Source: an uncultured Pelagibacteraceae bacterium (GTDB lineage: Bacteria > Pseudomonadota > Alphaproteobacteria > Pelagibacterales > Pelagibacteraceae). From it: a DNA stretch of 64,000 bases. The notes below the pieces were generated by a model. It had not been told where the DNA came from. It saw nothing but the letters and a program-made list of their open reading frames with translations, and made no database searches. Each line of letters starts with the position of its first letter. Positions within the stretch are counted from its first letter, which is position 1. Shown here piece by piece: positions 1 through 8,973 of this stretch. The translations under genes were made by a program, and so were the position numbers. The stretch spans positions 19,178-83,177 of the forward strand of contig CACPQG010000002.1 of the NCBI GenBank assembly GCA_902636025.1, given 5' to 3'.

Positions 1-546
1 GTTTTCATTTCTTTTATTACTTATCTTTAAAGTAAGAACACCTCCCACAACATAGCCAGTAGCACCTAGTAGAATTAAAAGTGCTGAATAGAAATTATTT
101 TCATTTATTAAAATATTATCTGAAAATAAATAAACAATTCCTGAAAAACCAATTAAAACTCCAATTGTTTTAATTAAATTAAATTTTTCGTTTTTTGTAA
201 AGTAATGACCTAAAATTGTAGAAGTTAATGGAGTGCTCGACATCAGTATAGCAGCCAAATTACTTTGAACAGCTTTAATTCCATAAGATATAAAAAAAAA
301 AGGAATTACAAGATTGACAAATCCAATTAAGGCGAACCAATACCAATCCTTTGAAAAAACCTCAATTTTAATTTTTTTAATATTACATAAAACAATAAGA
401 GGTATTGATGCTAAAAAAACTCTTAAAAAGGCAATTGTTACGGGTCCAAAGGACTCAGTTGCAATTTTAATATTAAAAAAAGCAGAGGACCATATTAGTG
501 CTAAAAAACATAAAAGAGAATAATCAATTATTGTTGGTTTTCTCAT
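1..546 (-). CDS. EamA/DMT-family permease (3' end cut by window start)
   Basis: Reading the minus strand from an ATG at 546 gives 182 codons with no stop before the window edge, so the C-terminal part is missing. The protein starts MRKPTIIDYSLLCFLALIWS and continues as a run of hydrophobic helices with the EamA-type features AFLRVF, IPFFFISYGIKA, AAILMSSTPL and a Gly-rich helix near GATGYVVGG. These carriers are inner-membrane drug/metabolite transporters of about 10 helices; substrates cannot be told from sequence. The ATG overlaps the TGA of the upstream deacylase gene (ATGA), so the two are probably cotranscribed. The family call is firm, the substrate unknown. Confidence 0.85.
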   Translation of the reverse strand, partial: MRKPTIIDYSLLCFLALIWSSAFFNIKIATESFGPVTIAFLRVFLASIPLIVLCNIKKIKIEVFSKDWYWFALIGFVNLVIPFFFISYGIKAVQSNLAAILMSSTPLTSTILGHYFTKNEKFNLIKTIGVLIGFSGIVYLFSDNILINENNFYSALLILLGATGYVVGGVLTLKISNKRNEN

Positions 547-1025
547 TCTGTTATTTCCAGGACTTTTGATGAAGTAATCTCATTTAATTTTTTAAAATTT
601 ATTTCAAATATACAATTTGGATGTCCAGCTGCAGCATAAAGTATTTCAAATCTTTTTAATTTGTTGTCCATAAATATTTCTATCTCATTTAACAAACCAA
701 CTGGAGATACTCCACCAATAGTATAACCTGTTTGAGTTTTTACTTGATCAGGTGAAGCCATACATAGATCATTTTTTTGGGTAATCTTTTTAAGTTTGTT
801 TAAGGAACATTTTTTATCTCCAGAAACTAGACAAAGAATAAAACTATTTTCAGCTCTAAAAAGCAAACTTTTTACAATCGCACCAACCTCGCAACCTAAA
901 GCTAACGATGCATCTTTTGCAGTTCTTGCGGTCTTTTCTAAAACTTTGACTTTTAATGATTTATCAAATCTTTGTAAGGCATCTTGAGCTCTTTTGACTG
1001 GTTCTTTGTTTAATAACTCATCCAT
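543..1025 (-). CDS. YbaK/EbsC-family aminoacyl-tRNA deacylase
   Basis: 160 residues, the usual length for free-standing YbaK/ProX-type editing domains. Family marks are the LGCEVGAIVKSLLFRAENSF segment (about residues 43-62), with the conserved lysine of the deacylase pocket, and GYTIGGVSPVGL near residue 100, which is the classic glycine-rich YbaK motif. These cytoplasmic proteins hydrolyse mischarged tRNA such as Cys- or Ala-tRNA(Pro) in trans; which substrate is used here is not visible. It is divergent from glnA across 137 bases and overlaps the permease downstream by 4 bases. Confidence 0.87.
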   Translation of the reverse strand: MDELLNKEPVKRAQDALQRFDKSLKVKVLEKTARTAKDASLALGCEVGAIVKSLLFRAENSFILCLVSGDKKCSLNKLKKITQKNDLCMASPDQVKTQTGYTIGGVSPVGLLNEIEIFMDNKLKRFEILYAAAGHPNCIFEINFKKLNEITSSKVLEITE

Positions 1026-1072
1026 ACAACTATTAATTGTTTGTAAAATATTAATAACTTTGATTAAAATCC

Positions 1073-1122
1073 ATGCACTAATTGCATAGGAGATATCAAT
1101 ATTATAAGCGATATTAATATAC
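1073..1122 (+). promoter_or_regulatory. glnA upstream region with inverted and direct repeats
   Basis: The 137-base divergent gap holds an inverted repeat ATGCA-N5-TGCAT (1073-1087) and an imperfect direct repeat, GATATCAATATTA at 1092-1104 and GATATTAATATAC at 1110-1122, with starts 18 bases apart. A good -10 hexamer TATACT lies at 1118-1123 without an obvious -35 box. The ATGCA/TGCAT pair faintly resembles NtrC half sites (TGCAC/GTGCA) but does not match that consensus fully. Regulator unknown. Confidence 0.35.
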
Positions 1123-1162
1123 TTTTATTTGCTAGAAAACGTTAAAAATTGAAAGGGTAAAT

Positions 1163-2569
1163 ATGAGCGCTAATAATGTGTTAAAACAAATGAAAGATAA
1201 AGACATTGAATATGTCGACTTAAGATTTACAGATCCTAGAGGAAAATTACAGCATGTTACTATGGATTCAAAAGTAGTGGATGAAGAGATGTTGGAAGAA
1301 GGTATATTTTTTGATGGATCGTCTATAGCTGGTTGGAAAGCAATCAATGAATCAGACATGATTTTAAAGCCTGACTTATCTAGAACAGTAATTGATCCTT
1401 TCACTAGTCATAATACTATGAATATTTTTTGCGATGTTATGGATGCAATAAAGAAAGATCCATACGAAAGGGATCCACGTGGAACTGCAAAAAAAGCAGA
1501 AGCATACTTAAAAAAATCTGGAATTGGTGACAAAGCATATTTTGGACCAGAAGCAGAATTTTTTGTGTTTGATGATGTTAAATACAAAAATGATATGAAC
1601 GAAACAGGATTTAAAATAGATAGCACTGAAGGTCCGTATAATACTGGAAAAGATTATCCAAACGGTAACATGGGGCATAGACCTGGTATTAAAGGTGGAT
1701 ATTTTCCTGTTCCTCCAGTTGATAGTGCGCAAGATATGCGTAGCGAATATTTAAAAGCTATGAAAGATATGGGAATAAAAGTTGAAAAACATCACCACGA
1801 GGTAGCACCAAGTCAACATGAACTTGGAATGTATTTCGGAACTTTGGTAGACCAAGCAGATAACTTACAATTATATAAATATGCTGTTCATATGGTTTCT
1901 CATTCTTTTGGTAAAACAGCTACCTTTATGCCAAAGCCCGTAAAAGGCGATAATGGATCAGGGATGCATGTTCACCAATCAATATGGAAAGGTGATAAGG
2001 CATTATTTTCTGGTGACAAATATGCTGGACTATCAGATGTGGCTTTAAATTACATTGGTGGTATTTTAAAACACGCAAAAGCAATCAATGCATTTTCTAA
2101 CGCAACAACAAACAGCTACAAAAGGTTAATACCTGGTTTTGAAGCACCAGTTCTTTTAGCATATTCAGCTAGAAACAGATCTGCATCTTGCAGAATACCT
2201 ATCACATTGAGTAAGAAAGCAGCAAGATGCGAAATACGATTTGGTGACGCTGCTGGAAACCCTTATTTAACTTTTGCAGCTATGTTAATGGCTGGACTAG
2301 ATGGAATTAAAAACAAAATAGATCCAGGAAAATCTTTTGATAAAGATTTATACGCTTTATCAGAATCTGAGGTTAAAAAAATTCCAACTGTTTGTGGGTC
2401 TCTAAGAGAAGCAATGGAAAGTTTAGATAAAGATAGAGATTTTTTAAAACAAGGTAATGTATTTACTGATGATCAGATAGATGCTTACATTGCTTTGAAA
2501 TTTGAGGAAATTCATAATTTTGAACACACTCCTCACCCTATCGAATTTGATATGTACTATAGTTGTTAA
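1163..2569 (+). CDS. glnA: Glutamine synthetase type I
   Basis: 468 residues, full length for the dodecameric GSI-beta enzyme that makes glutamine from glutamate, ammonia and ATP in the cytoplasm. Visible signatures are the N-terminal RFTDPRGKLQHVT strand, FDGSSIAGWKAINESDMIL, the ATP/metal segment with GPEAEFFVFDDV, HHHEVAPSQHE, and NRSASCRIP in the glutamate/ATP region. Tyr397 in DLYALSE sits exactly where the adenylylated tyrosine lies in enteric GlnA, so control by a GlnE-type adenylyltransferase is possible. An AGGG-containing ribosome site precedes the ATG. No glnB lies next to it in this window. It converges on a small ORF with a 6-base gap and a hairpin beyond its stop. Confidence 0.98.
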   Translation: MSANNVLKQMKDKDIEYVDLRFTDPRGKLQHVTMDSKVVDEEMLEEGIFFDGSSIAGWKAINESDMILKPDLSRTVIDPFTSHNTMNIFCDVMDAIKKDPYERDPRGTAKKAEAYLKKSGIGDKAYFGPEAEFFVFDDVKYKNDMNETGFKIDSTEGPYNTGKDYPNGNMGHRPGIKGGYFPVPPVDSAQDMRSEYLKAMKDMGIKVEKHHHEVAPSQHELGMYFGTLVDQADNLQLYKYAVHMVSHSFGKTATFMPKPVKGDNGSGMHVHQSIWKGDKALFSGDKYAGLSDVALNYIGGILKHAKAINAFSNATTNSYKRLIPGFEAPVLLAYSARNRSASCRIPITLSKKAARCEIRFGDAAGNPYLTFAAMLMAGLDGIKNKIDPGKSFDKDLYALSESEVKKIPTVCGSLREAMESLDKDRDFLKQGNVFTDDQIDAYIALKFEEIHNFEHTPHPIEFDMYYSC

Positions 2570-2575
2570 TTAAAA

Positions 2576-2746
2576 TTACTGTCTGGTAGAAGCAATTTTG
2601 TTTTTACCAGACCCTTTTTTAACAACGTAATCTTGTGTTCCATTTGCTCCAACTTCTACAGATTTTATAAGTGATCGAAAAAAAGACATTCTTCTTTCTT
2701 TCTTATCTTCTGATTGAAGCAGATTTCTAAATTCAAAAACGTTCAT
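2576..2746 (-). CDS. Small conserved-looking protein at the end of the suf operon (56 aa)
   Basis: A 56-codon frame starts MNVFEFRNLLQSEDKKERRM and ends IASTRQ. It has no motif I recognise: a charged, amphipathic first half and a Gly/Lys-rich end, no membrane segment. It starts 58 bases after sufA on the same strand and stops 6 bases from the convergent glnA stop, matching the near-zero spacing of every other convergent pair here, which argues that it is real. A possible own promoter (TATAAA at 2758-2753) and a small palindrome lie just upstream. Function unknown. Confidence 0.5.
   Translation of the reverse strand: MNVFEFRNLLQSEDKKERRMSFFRSLIKSVEVGANGTQDYVVKKGSGKNKIASTRQ
2581..2620 (+). terminator. 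Probable rho-independent terminator of glnA
   Basis: An 8-bp perfect stem (GTCTGGTA at 2581-2588, TACCAGAC at 2605-2612) with a 16-base loop is followed by CC and six T (2615-2620), 11 bases after the glnA stop. It is the clearest hairpin-plus-T signal in the window. It lies inside the 3' coding part of the opposing small gene, so the same bases serve both roles. Confidence 0.6.
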
Positions 2747-2767
2747 CAATTGTTTATATAACAGATA

Positions 2768-2780
2768 TGCGTTTTACGCA
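2768..2780. repeat. Short palindrome between sufA and the 56-aa gene
   Basis: TGCGT-TTT-ACGCA is a perfect 5-bp inverted repeat with a 3-base loop in the 58-base spacer. It overlaps the -35 area of a weak promoter that would drive the small downstream gene. It could be an operator or an mRNA processing hairpin; it may also be chance. Confidence 0.3.
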
Positions 2781-2804
2781 AAGCTGATATGCTCAAAATG
2801 GATA

Positions 2805-3134
2805 CTATATTTTAAAGGACTCTCCGCACCCGCATCTCTCTGTTTCATTTGGGTTATTGAATACGAAGGATGATGAAAATTTATCTTTTTTATAATCCAT
2901 TTGAGTACCCAACAAATACATAACAGCTGCAGGATCAATAAATACTTTTACACCTTTGTCTTCTATCATTTCATCATTGGGTTTTTTCTCTTTTGCATAT
3001 TCCATAATGTAGGCCATTCCAGCACAACCTCCACTTTTAACGCCAATTCTAACCCCTAAAGATTTTTGATCCTTTGACATTATTTCTTTAATTCTTTCTG
3101 CCGCTCTATCACTGAGAGATATTATTTGTGTCAT
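2805..3134 (-). CDS. sufA: A-type iron-sulfur carrier SufA/IscA (HesB family)
   Basis: 109 residues, the usual A-type carrier size. The three cluster-binding cysteines are present: Cys37 in SGGCAGMAY and Cys101/Cys103 in the C-terminal CGCGESF. A-type carriers receive Fe-S clusters from the SufBCD or U-type scaffold and pass them to apoproteins. It is the last recognised suf gene, overlapping sufT by 4 bases (ATGA). Whether it is strictly SufA, IscA or ErpA cannot be settled by motif alone; operon position favours SufA. Confidence 0.93.
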   Translation of the reverse strand: MTQIISLSDRAAERIKEIMSKDQKSLGVRIGVKSGGCAGMAYIMEYAKEKKPNDEMIEDKGVKVFIDPAAVMYLLGTQMDYKKDKFSSSFVFNNPNETERCGCGESFKI

Positions 3135-3439
3135 AAATTTAACTCCAGTTTTGCTGCTTCTGACATCATTGACTTATCCCATGGCGGATCCCAAACAAGC
3201 TCTAAATCAACATCTTTAACATCTTTAATTTCTTTAACACTATCTTTTACCTCTTTTGGCAAACTCTCTGCAACTGGACAGTTAGGTGTGGTAAGTGTCA
3301 TTTTAATTTTTACCATGTTATCTTTATCAACATTTATATCATAAATTAAACCAAGCTCATATATGTTGACAGGAATTTCAGGATCATAAATCTTCTTTAT
3401 TTCGTTAATTATTTGCTGTTTTAATTCCATATTAATCAA
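3131..3439 (-). CDS. sufT: SufT, DUF59/MIP18-family Fe-S maturation factor
   Basis: 102 residues of a single DUF59 (MIP18-like) domain with the typical segments IYDPEIPVNIYELGLIYDI near the N-terminus and TLTTPNCPVAESLP in the middle, whose cysteine is the conserved one, then LVWDPPWDKSMMSEAAK at the end. In alphaproteobacterial and Gram-positive suf operons this protein assists Fe-S delivery to some targets. It overlaps sufU by 8 bases and sufA by 4, so expression is tightly coupled. Confidence 0.93.
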   Translation of the reverse strand: MINMELKQQIINEIKKIYDPEIPVNIYELGLIYDINVDKDNMVKIKMTLTTPNCPVAESLPKEVKDSVKEIKDVKDVDLELVWDPPWDKSMMSEAAKLELNL

Positions 3440-3902
3440 ACTTTTCTGTATTTGTTTCCTCTTGAGAATTATTCATTGCAGAAGTCAATGTATGCCATGC
3501 TAAAGTAGCACATTTGACACGCATAGGGTATTGTTTAACCCCAGAAAGAGACATAAGTTTAGTTTTTTCATTTTCATTAATAATTTTAGTTTTCATTTCA
3601 GGGCTTTCTTTAATCATTTGGAGAAAATCCTCTACTAATTCTTTTACTTCTTTTTCTTTTTTTTCCTTCATTAAATCTGTCATTATAGATGCGGAAGCCA
3701 TTGATATTGCACACCCACTTCCCTCGAAGGATATATCTGAAATATTTTTATTTTCATCAATTTTTAAAAAAATATGTACTTTATCTCCACATAATGGATT
3801 ATGTCCTTTGGCATCTTTATTAAAATTCTCCGTTTTACGTAAATTTCTTGGATTCTTGCCGTGATCCAAAATTATTTCCTGATATAAATCTTTTAAATCC
3901 AT
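3432..3902 (-). CDS. sufU: SufU-type iron-sulfur scaffold / sulfur transfer protein
   Basis: 156 residues with the three U-type cysteines (Cys38 in PLCGDKV with Asp40, Cys64 in GSGCAISMAS, Cys131 in RVKCATLAW). It carries the extra segment of about 20 residues between the second and third cysteine that separates SufU from IscU, and has Lys instead of the IscU histidine before the last cysteine, as expected of SufU. SufU proteins bind zinc and relay sulfur from SufS to SufBCD. Its start overlaps the sufS stop (TAATG). Confidence 0.94.
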   Translation of the reverse strand: MDLKDLYQEIILDHGKNPRNLRKTENFNKDAKGHNPLCGDKVHIFLKIDENKNISDISFEGSGCAISMASASIMTDLMKEKKEKEVKELVEDFLQMIKESPEMKTKIINENEKTKLMSLSGVKQYPMRVKCATLAWHTLTSAMNNSQEETNTEKFD

Positions 3903-5119
3903 TATCTATCGAATATTTTTTTACATTTATTAATTGATTCATTTAACTTATCTAAATCATCTTTAGTATTATAGACACCTAGTGATGCTCTGGCTGTAGC
4001 TGATAATCCAAGTTTATCATGCAATATTTGACAACAGTGATGACCTGCTCGAATAGCTACTCCATCTTCGTCTAAAATAGTTGCAATATCGTGCGCGTGT
4101 ATTCCGTCTAAAGTAAATGATAAGACAGATCCTTTATTTTTTGGATTGCCTACAAGTTTAACTGAATTATTTTTTCTTAACACTTCCTCACCGTATTTTG
4201 TAAGCTCACTCTCATGCTTCTCAATATTCTGAATGCCTATTTGATTTAGAAACTTTATAGACTCCCCAAATGCAATTACCTGAGCTGTTGCCATAGTACC
4301 TGCTTCATATTTGTTTGGAAGATCTCCAAAAGATATACCTTCTTTCTTTACTTCTCTAATCATACCTCCCCCACCTTGATATGGTGGTAAAGTATCAAGC
4401 CATTTTTTTTTAGCATATAGAACACCTAAACCAGTAGGTCCGTACATTTTATGACACGAAATTGCATAGAAATCGCAATCTATATCTTGCATGTCTAATT
4501 TTAAATGAGGAGCTCCCTGACAGCCATCTATCAATATAGGGATATTTTTTGAGTGAGCCAAAGATGTAATTTCTTTAATGGGTAGTATTGCTCCAGTAAC
4601 ATTAGATAAGTGTGTGATTGCAATCATTTTAGTTTTCGGTGTTATACTTTTTTCAATACTCTCAAGAGTTATTTCACCATCATTATTTATTTCTGCAAAA
4701 TTAATTTTAATACCCTTCAATTTTCTCAAGTAATGCCATGGAACATAGTTTGAATGATGTTCTAATTCTGTGAGAAGGATTTCATCGCCTTCTCTTAAAA
4801 ACTTTTGTCCAAATGTATTTGCTACTAAATTAATTGCTTCTGTTGCACCTTTGGTAAATACTATTTCGTTGGGATCTTTAGCATTTATGTATTTTTGCAT
4901 CATTGACCTAGTGTTTTCATATAGATTTGTTGCAGCTACAGCTAAATAATGCACGCTTCTCCCAACATTAGAAAATTCTTTTGTATAAAAATCATAAATT
5001 CTATCGACAACCATCTGGGGTTTCTGAGAAGAGTTGGCGCTATCAAGATAAACTAGATCGTTGTTGTGAACTTTATTATTAAATATTGGAAACTGTTTTT
5101 TAATGTTATTTATATTCAT
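3902..5119 (-). CDS. sufS: Cysteine desulfurase SufS
   Basis: 405 residues, normal for the class II (SufS/CsdA) PLP-dependent desulfurases that pull sulfur from cysteine as a persulfide. Visible marks are the YLDSANSSQKP start, FTKGATEAINLVA, the PLP lysine in SCHKMYGPTGLGVLY, and the catalytic Cys362 in RAGHHCCQ. The doubled cysteine after HH is a small variation from the common HHCAQ. It overlaps sufD by 4 bases (ATGA) and sufU by 1 base. Confidence 0.97.
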   Translation of the reverse strand: MNINNIKKQFPIFNNKVHNNDLVYLDSANSSQKPQMVVDRIYDFYTKEFSNVGRSVHYLAVAATNLYENTRSMMQKYINAKDPNEIVFTKGATEAINLVANTFGQKFLREGDEILLTELEHHSNYVPWHYLRKLKGIKINFAEINNDGEITLESIEKSITPKTKMIAITHLSNVTGAILPIKEITSLAHSKNIPILIDGCQGAPHLKLDMQDIDCDFYAISCHKMYGPTGLGVLYAKKKWLDTLPPYQGGGGMIREVKKEGISFGDLPNKYEAGTMATAQVIAFGESIKFLNQIGIQNIEKHESELTKYGEEVLRKNNSVKLVGNPKNKGSVLSFTLDGIHAHDIATILDEDGVAIRAGHHCCQILHDKLGLSATARASLGVYNTKDDLDKLNESINKCKKIFDR

Positions 5120-6360
5120 TGATTTAATTCCATAGTTTTCTTTATAAAACTTTTAATTTCCTCATCAGTAATTTTCTCAATTACATCAAGAAGAAAACCA
5201 CTTATTAAAAGTTTTTTAGCTTGTTTGTAACTTAGTCCTCTAGATCTTAAATAAAATATTGAATTTTCATTGAGACTTCCAGATGCAGAACCGTGTGAAC
5301 ATTTTACATCGTCAGCATATATCTCTAGTTCAGGCTTTGCATTAAACTCAGTATTTTTATCTAATAGAATACATTTACTTAATTGATAGCCATCTGTTTT
5401 CTGTGCATCTGGACTTACATAAATTTTACCTTGATATACAGACTTAGATTTATCATCAAGAACGCTTTTAATTAGTTGATAACTTTTTGTATTTTCAACT
5501 AAGTGATTAACAGACGTCCTAATTTCATGATGCTTATCAGTATCTAATGAAAATACTCCATTTATAAAAGCAGATGAATATTGGCCATTTAAATTACAAT
5601 TGATTTCGTTTTTTAAAAATTTTGAACCATTGGATAAGATAAATGTTTCTGAAACACTATTCTTTGATTGATCAATATTATTATACGAATACTTTATATT
5701 ACTATTCTGTAATTTATCGATTTTAAAGTTTTTTAAGATTGCATTTTCTTTTAAAATAAAACTATAAAATATATTGATAAAATTTTTTTCACTTTTATCT
5801 TCATAAATATCAACTATTTTTAAAGAGCTGTTTTCTTCTAAAATAAAATTTAACTGGGAATTTAATGTTGTTGAACTGATATTATTAGTTGAAACATGAT
5901 AAATTATTAATGGCTTGTTCATGGTATAATTTTTTGAAATATTAATTTTGTAAAAATTTTTACAAAACGCATTATTTAAATTTAAGAGTGAGTTTTTACT
6001 TTTAATTTTTGTGCTGATTTCAAACTCTTTTAATATTTTTACTTTATCTTTATCCTCAAAACTAAAATCTAATTCTTCTACTTTACCGTTAATAAATACT
6101 ATTTTATTGTGATCAAAGTCTTTAATAATTAAAGTATTATCAATTAAATTTTCTTTTGATGGATCTATATAAAAATTTAATTCTCCAATATTCTTGTTTA
6201 TAATTTGGTTTAAATCTGAAAATTTCCAACTTTCTAATTTTCTTCCTGGTAAACCTTCTTTTATAAAATTTTCTAAGTTATTCTTTTTAAAACCTAATTC
6301 ATCATTTGACGAATAATTTTTAAAAGTTTTATCAAAATCTATTTTAATTTTATTTTCCAT
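5116..6360 (-). CDS. sufD: SufD subunit of the SufBCD scaffold
   Basis: 414 residues. The first two thirds are poorly conserved and rich in Lys, Asn and Ile, as SufD commonly is in AT-rich genomes; the C-terminal third carries the SufB/D core with YQGKIYVSPDAQKTDGYQ, DDVKCSHGSASG and a short helical end (FYLRSRGLSYKQAKKLLISG). The histidine in CSHGS corresponds to the conserved SufD cluster-site residue. SufD pairs with SufB on two SufC ATPases. It abuts sufC directly and overlaps sufS by 4 bases. Confidence 0.95.
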   Translation of the reverse strand: MENKIKIDFDKTFKNYSSNDELGFKKNNLENFIKEGLPGRKLESWKFSDLNQIINKNIGELNFYIDPSKENLIDNTLIIKDFDHNKIVFINGKVEELDFSFEDKDKVKILKEFEISTKIKSKNSLLNLNNAFCKNFYKINISKNYTMNKPLIIYHVSTNNISSTTLNSQLNFILEENSSLKIVDIYEDKSEKNFINIFYSFILKENAILKNFKIDKLQNSNIKYSYNNIDQSKNSVSETFILSNGSKFLKNEINCNLNGQYSSAFINGVFSLDTDKHHEIRTSVNHLVENTKSYQLIKSVLDDKSKSVYQGKIYVSPDAQKTDGYQLSKCILLDKNTEFNAKPELEIYADDVKCSHGSASGSLNENSIFYLRSRGLSYKQAKKLLISGFLLDVIEKITDEEIKSFIKKTMELNQ

Positions 6361-7095
6361 TTAATTAATATTTTCGTATCCTTTACTTTCAAGCTCCAAT
6401 GCTAATTCAGGTCCACCTGATTTTTTAATTTTACCATCAATTAAAACATGGACAAAATCAGGTTTGATATAATCAAGTAGCCTTTGGTAATGAGTAATAA
6501 TTAAGAACGCATTATTATTCTTTCTTAAAGAGTTTACCCCATTAGCAACTATTTTTAGTGCATCAATGTCTAATCCTGAATCTGTTTCATCAAGAATTGA
6601 TAATTTTGGATTCAATATAGACATTTGTAAAATTTCATTTTTCTTTTTTTCACCTCCGGAAAAACCTACATTTAGTTGTCTACTTAATTTTTCTTCGTCA
6701 AATTTCAATTCTTTTGATTTTTCTTTAACAACGTTAAGAAATTCAATTGCATCTAATTCTTTTTCTCCTCTTGCTTTTCTTATTGCGTTTAAAGATGTTT
6801 TAAGAAAAATATTTGTATTTACACCTGGAATTTCTAGTGGATATTGAAATGCTAAAAAGATACCTTTATGAGCTCTTTCCTCTGTTTCAAGTTCAAAGAG
6901 ATCTTTATTTTCAAATAGAACCTCGCCTGATACTTCGTATCCTTTTTTTCCTGATAAAATGTTAGATAATGTGCTTTTTCCTGATCCATTTGGGCCCATA
7001 ATTGCATGAACCTCACCAGCTTTAATTTCCAAATTAAACCCGTTTAGGATAGACTTTTTATCTATATTAGCTTTTAAATTGTTAATTTTTAACAT
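6361..7095 (-). CDS. sufC: SufC ABC-type ATPase
   Basis: 244 residues with Walker A GPNGSGKS at 34-41, the Q-loop FQYPLEIPGV, the ABC signature in a SufC form (FSGGEKKKNEI), Walker B LSILDETDSGLDIDAL and the switch histidine in ITHYQRLL. SufC is a soluble ATPase whose turnover reshapes SufBD during cluster assembly; it is not a transporter. It sits between sufB (1-base overlap) and sufD (no gap). Confidence 0.98.
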   Translation of the reverse strand: MLKINNLKANIDKKSILNGFNLEIKAGEVHAIMGPNGSGKSTLSNILSGKKGYEVSGEVLFENKDLFELETEERAHKGIFLAFQYPLEIPGVNTNIFLKTSLNAIRKARGEKELDAIEFLNVVKEKSKELKFDEEKLSRQLNVGFSGGEKKKNEILQMSILNPKLSILDETDSGLDIDALKIVANGVNSLRKNNNAFLIITHYQRLLDYIKPDFVHVLIDGKIKKSGGPELALELESKGYENIN

Positions 7096-8531
7096 TACCC
7101 TACACTTCCTTCTAAACTGATACCGACTAGTTTTTGAGCCTCAACCGCAAATTCCATTGGTAATTGTTGGAGAACTTCCTTACAAAATCCATTTACTATT
7201 AATCCAACTGCCTCTTCTGGGTTCAAGCCTCTCTGCTGACAGTAATGCAATTGGTCTTCACTAATCTTTGATGTTGTTGCTTCGTGAGCAATATTTGAAT
7301 TTGAATTTTTATTTTTTATATAAGGTATTGTGTGGGCTCCACATTTGTTTCCCATTAAAAGAGAGTCGCACTGAGTATAGTTATTAGAATTTTCTGCATT
7401 AGGAGAGATATCAACCAAGCCTCTGTAAGTCATATCTGATAATCCTGCACTAATTCCTTTAGATATAATTTTACTTTTCGTATTTTTTCCTAAGTGTATC
7501 ATTTTTGTGCCAGTATCTGCTTTTTGATGATTGTTTGTTATAGCGATTGAGTAAAATTCACCTATTGAATTATCACCTTTAAGTATGCAACTTGGATATT
7601 TCCAAGTAATAGCTGATCCAGTTTCAACTTGTGTCCAAGATATTTTTGAATTATTTCCTTTGCACAATCCTCTTTTCGTTACGAAATTATAAATACCACC
7701 TTTCCCATCTTTATCTCCTGGGTACCAATTTTGAACTGTAGAATATTTTATTTCTGCATCATCTAATGCAATTAGTTCAACATTTGCTGCATGAAGTTGG
7801 TTTTCATCTCTCATAGGAGCTGTGCACCCCTCTAAATAACTTACATAACTTCCTTTATCTGCGATAATTAAAGTTCTTTCAAACTGTCCAGTATCTGACG
7901 CATTAATTCTAAAATAAGTAGATAATTCCATTGGACACCTAACACCCTCTGGGATGTAAACAAATGATCCATCAGTAAAAACTGCTGAATTCAAAGTAGC
8001 AAAATAATGATCTGTTATCGGAATTACAGTACCTAAATATTTTTTAACTAGGTCTGGATGTTTTTGAACAGCCTCAGATATTGAACAAAAAATAATTCCA
8101 TTTTTAGTTAAAGTATCTTTGAATGTTGTTGCAACTGATACTGAGTCAAATACTGCATCTACAGCAATACCATTTAGTCTTTTTTGCTCATCAAGTGGTA
8201 TACCCAGTTTTTTGTAAGTTTCTAATAATTTTGGGTCTAAGTCTTCTAATTTTTTTGGTTTTTCATTAAAGTTTTTTGGTGCAGAATAATAATACAAATC
8301 TTGATAATTTATTTTAGGATATTTAGGTTTTTGCCAATCAGGTTCTTTTAAAACTTTTAGTCTTTTGTAAGCTTGTAGCCTCCAATCTAATAACCATTTT
8401 GGTTCTTTTTTTATATTTGAAATAAATTTGATTACTTCTTCATTGAGTCCTTTTGGTGCCTTTATATTTTCAATATCAGTAGAAAAACCATATTTGTAAT
8501 CTTTGATAATATCTAAATTTTTTTCGTCCAT
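7095..8531 (-). CDS. sufB: SufB scaffold subunit
   Basis: 478 residues, close to the usual 470-500. The N-terminal [57 protein letters not shown] in the middle and [19 protein letters not shown] near the end are strongly conserved SufB segments; the cysteine of the last one corresponds to the catalytic sulfur-accepting Cys. It begins 1 base inside the stop of the regulator gene (TAATG) and so is translated with it. Confidence 0.98.
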   Translation of the reverse strand: MDEKNLDIIKDYKYGFSTDIENIKAPKGLNEEVIKFISNIKKEPKWLLDWRLQAYKRLKVLKEPDWQKPKYPKINYQDLYYYSAPKNFNEKPKKLEDLDPKLLETYKKLGIPLDEQKRLNGIAVDAVFDSVSVATTFKDTLTKNGIIFCSISEAVQKHPDLVKKYLGTVIPITDHYFATLNSAVFTDGSFVYIPEGVRCPMELSTYFRINASDTGQFERTLIIADKGSYVSYLEGCTAPMRDENQLHAANVELIALDDAEIKYSTVQNWYPGDKDGKGGIYNFVTKRGLCKGNNSKISWTQVETGSAITWKYPSCILKGDNSIGEFYSIAITNNHQKADTGTKMIHLGKNTKSKIISKGISAGLSDMTYRGLVDISPNAENSNNYTQCDSLLMGNKCGAHTIPYIKNKNSNSNIAHEATTSKISEDQLHYCQQRGLNPEEAVGLIVNGFCKEVLQQLPMEFAVEAQKLVGISLEGSVG

Positions 8532-8953
8532 TAGTTTCTCCTCTCTTTGGTCATTAAGAGATCACTAAGATTTTTATTCTCAAAAAAATTGTTTATATAT
8601 AAATCAAGTTCATCCCATAATTCATGCGTGATACATTTCGCTGATTTTCCATTACATCCTTTTTTTGAATCCTTTTTACATCCAACTGTTTTTACTTTTT
8701 GGTCTACAGCTTGGAATATTTCAGATAACTTAATATTTTTTGGATCTTTTCTTAAAACATATCCACCATTTGATCCACGAACACTTTTAACAATTTCATT
8801 TTTTTTTAATTTTAAAAAAATTTGTTCAAGGTAAAGCAAAGAAATACTTTGTCTCAATGAAATATCCCTCAAACTTACAGGACTATCTAATGGAAACTTT
8901 GACATGTCTGCCAAAGCCATAACTGCATATCGAGATTTAGTATTTAGCTTCAT
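8531..8953 (-). CDS. iscR: IscR-type Rrf2 regulator of the suf operon
   Basis: 140 residues: an N-terminal winged helix ([27 protein letters not shown] wing near 58-67) and a cluster-binding loop with Cys92, Cys100, Cys107 and His110. The end of the loop, [10 protein letters not shown], matches the CLTHALW segment of Escherichia coli IscR, and the C-C-C-H ligand set is the same, with slightly longer spacing (X7 and X6 rather than X5). This predicts a [2Fe-2S] sensor that represses its own operon when clusters are plentiful. A type-1 IscR site covers the promoter 29 bases upstream of the ATG. Confidence 0.93.
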   Translation of the reverse strand: MKLNTKSRYAVMALADMSKFPLDSPVSLRDISLRQSISLLYLEQIFLKLKKNEIVKSVRGSNGGYVLRKDPKNIKLSEIFQAVDQKVKTVGCKKDSKKGCNGKSAKCITHELWDELDLYINNFFENKNLSDLLMTKERRN

Positions 8954-8973
8954 AAAATCAATAATTATGCGGG

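Noticed and set aside
1026..1162. Glutamine riboswitch (glnA RNA) before glnA
   Set aside because: I could not fold the conserved junction and see only short A/T repeats; a covariance search would be needed to show it.
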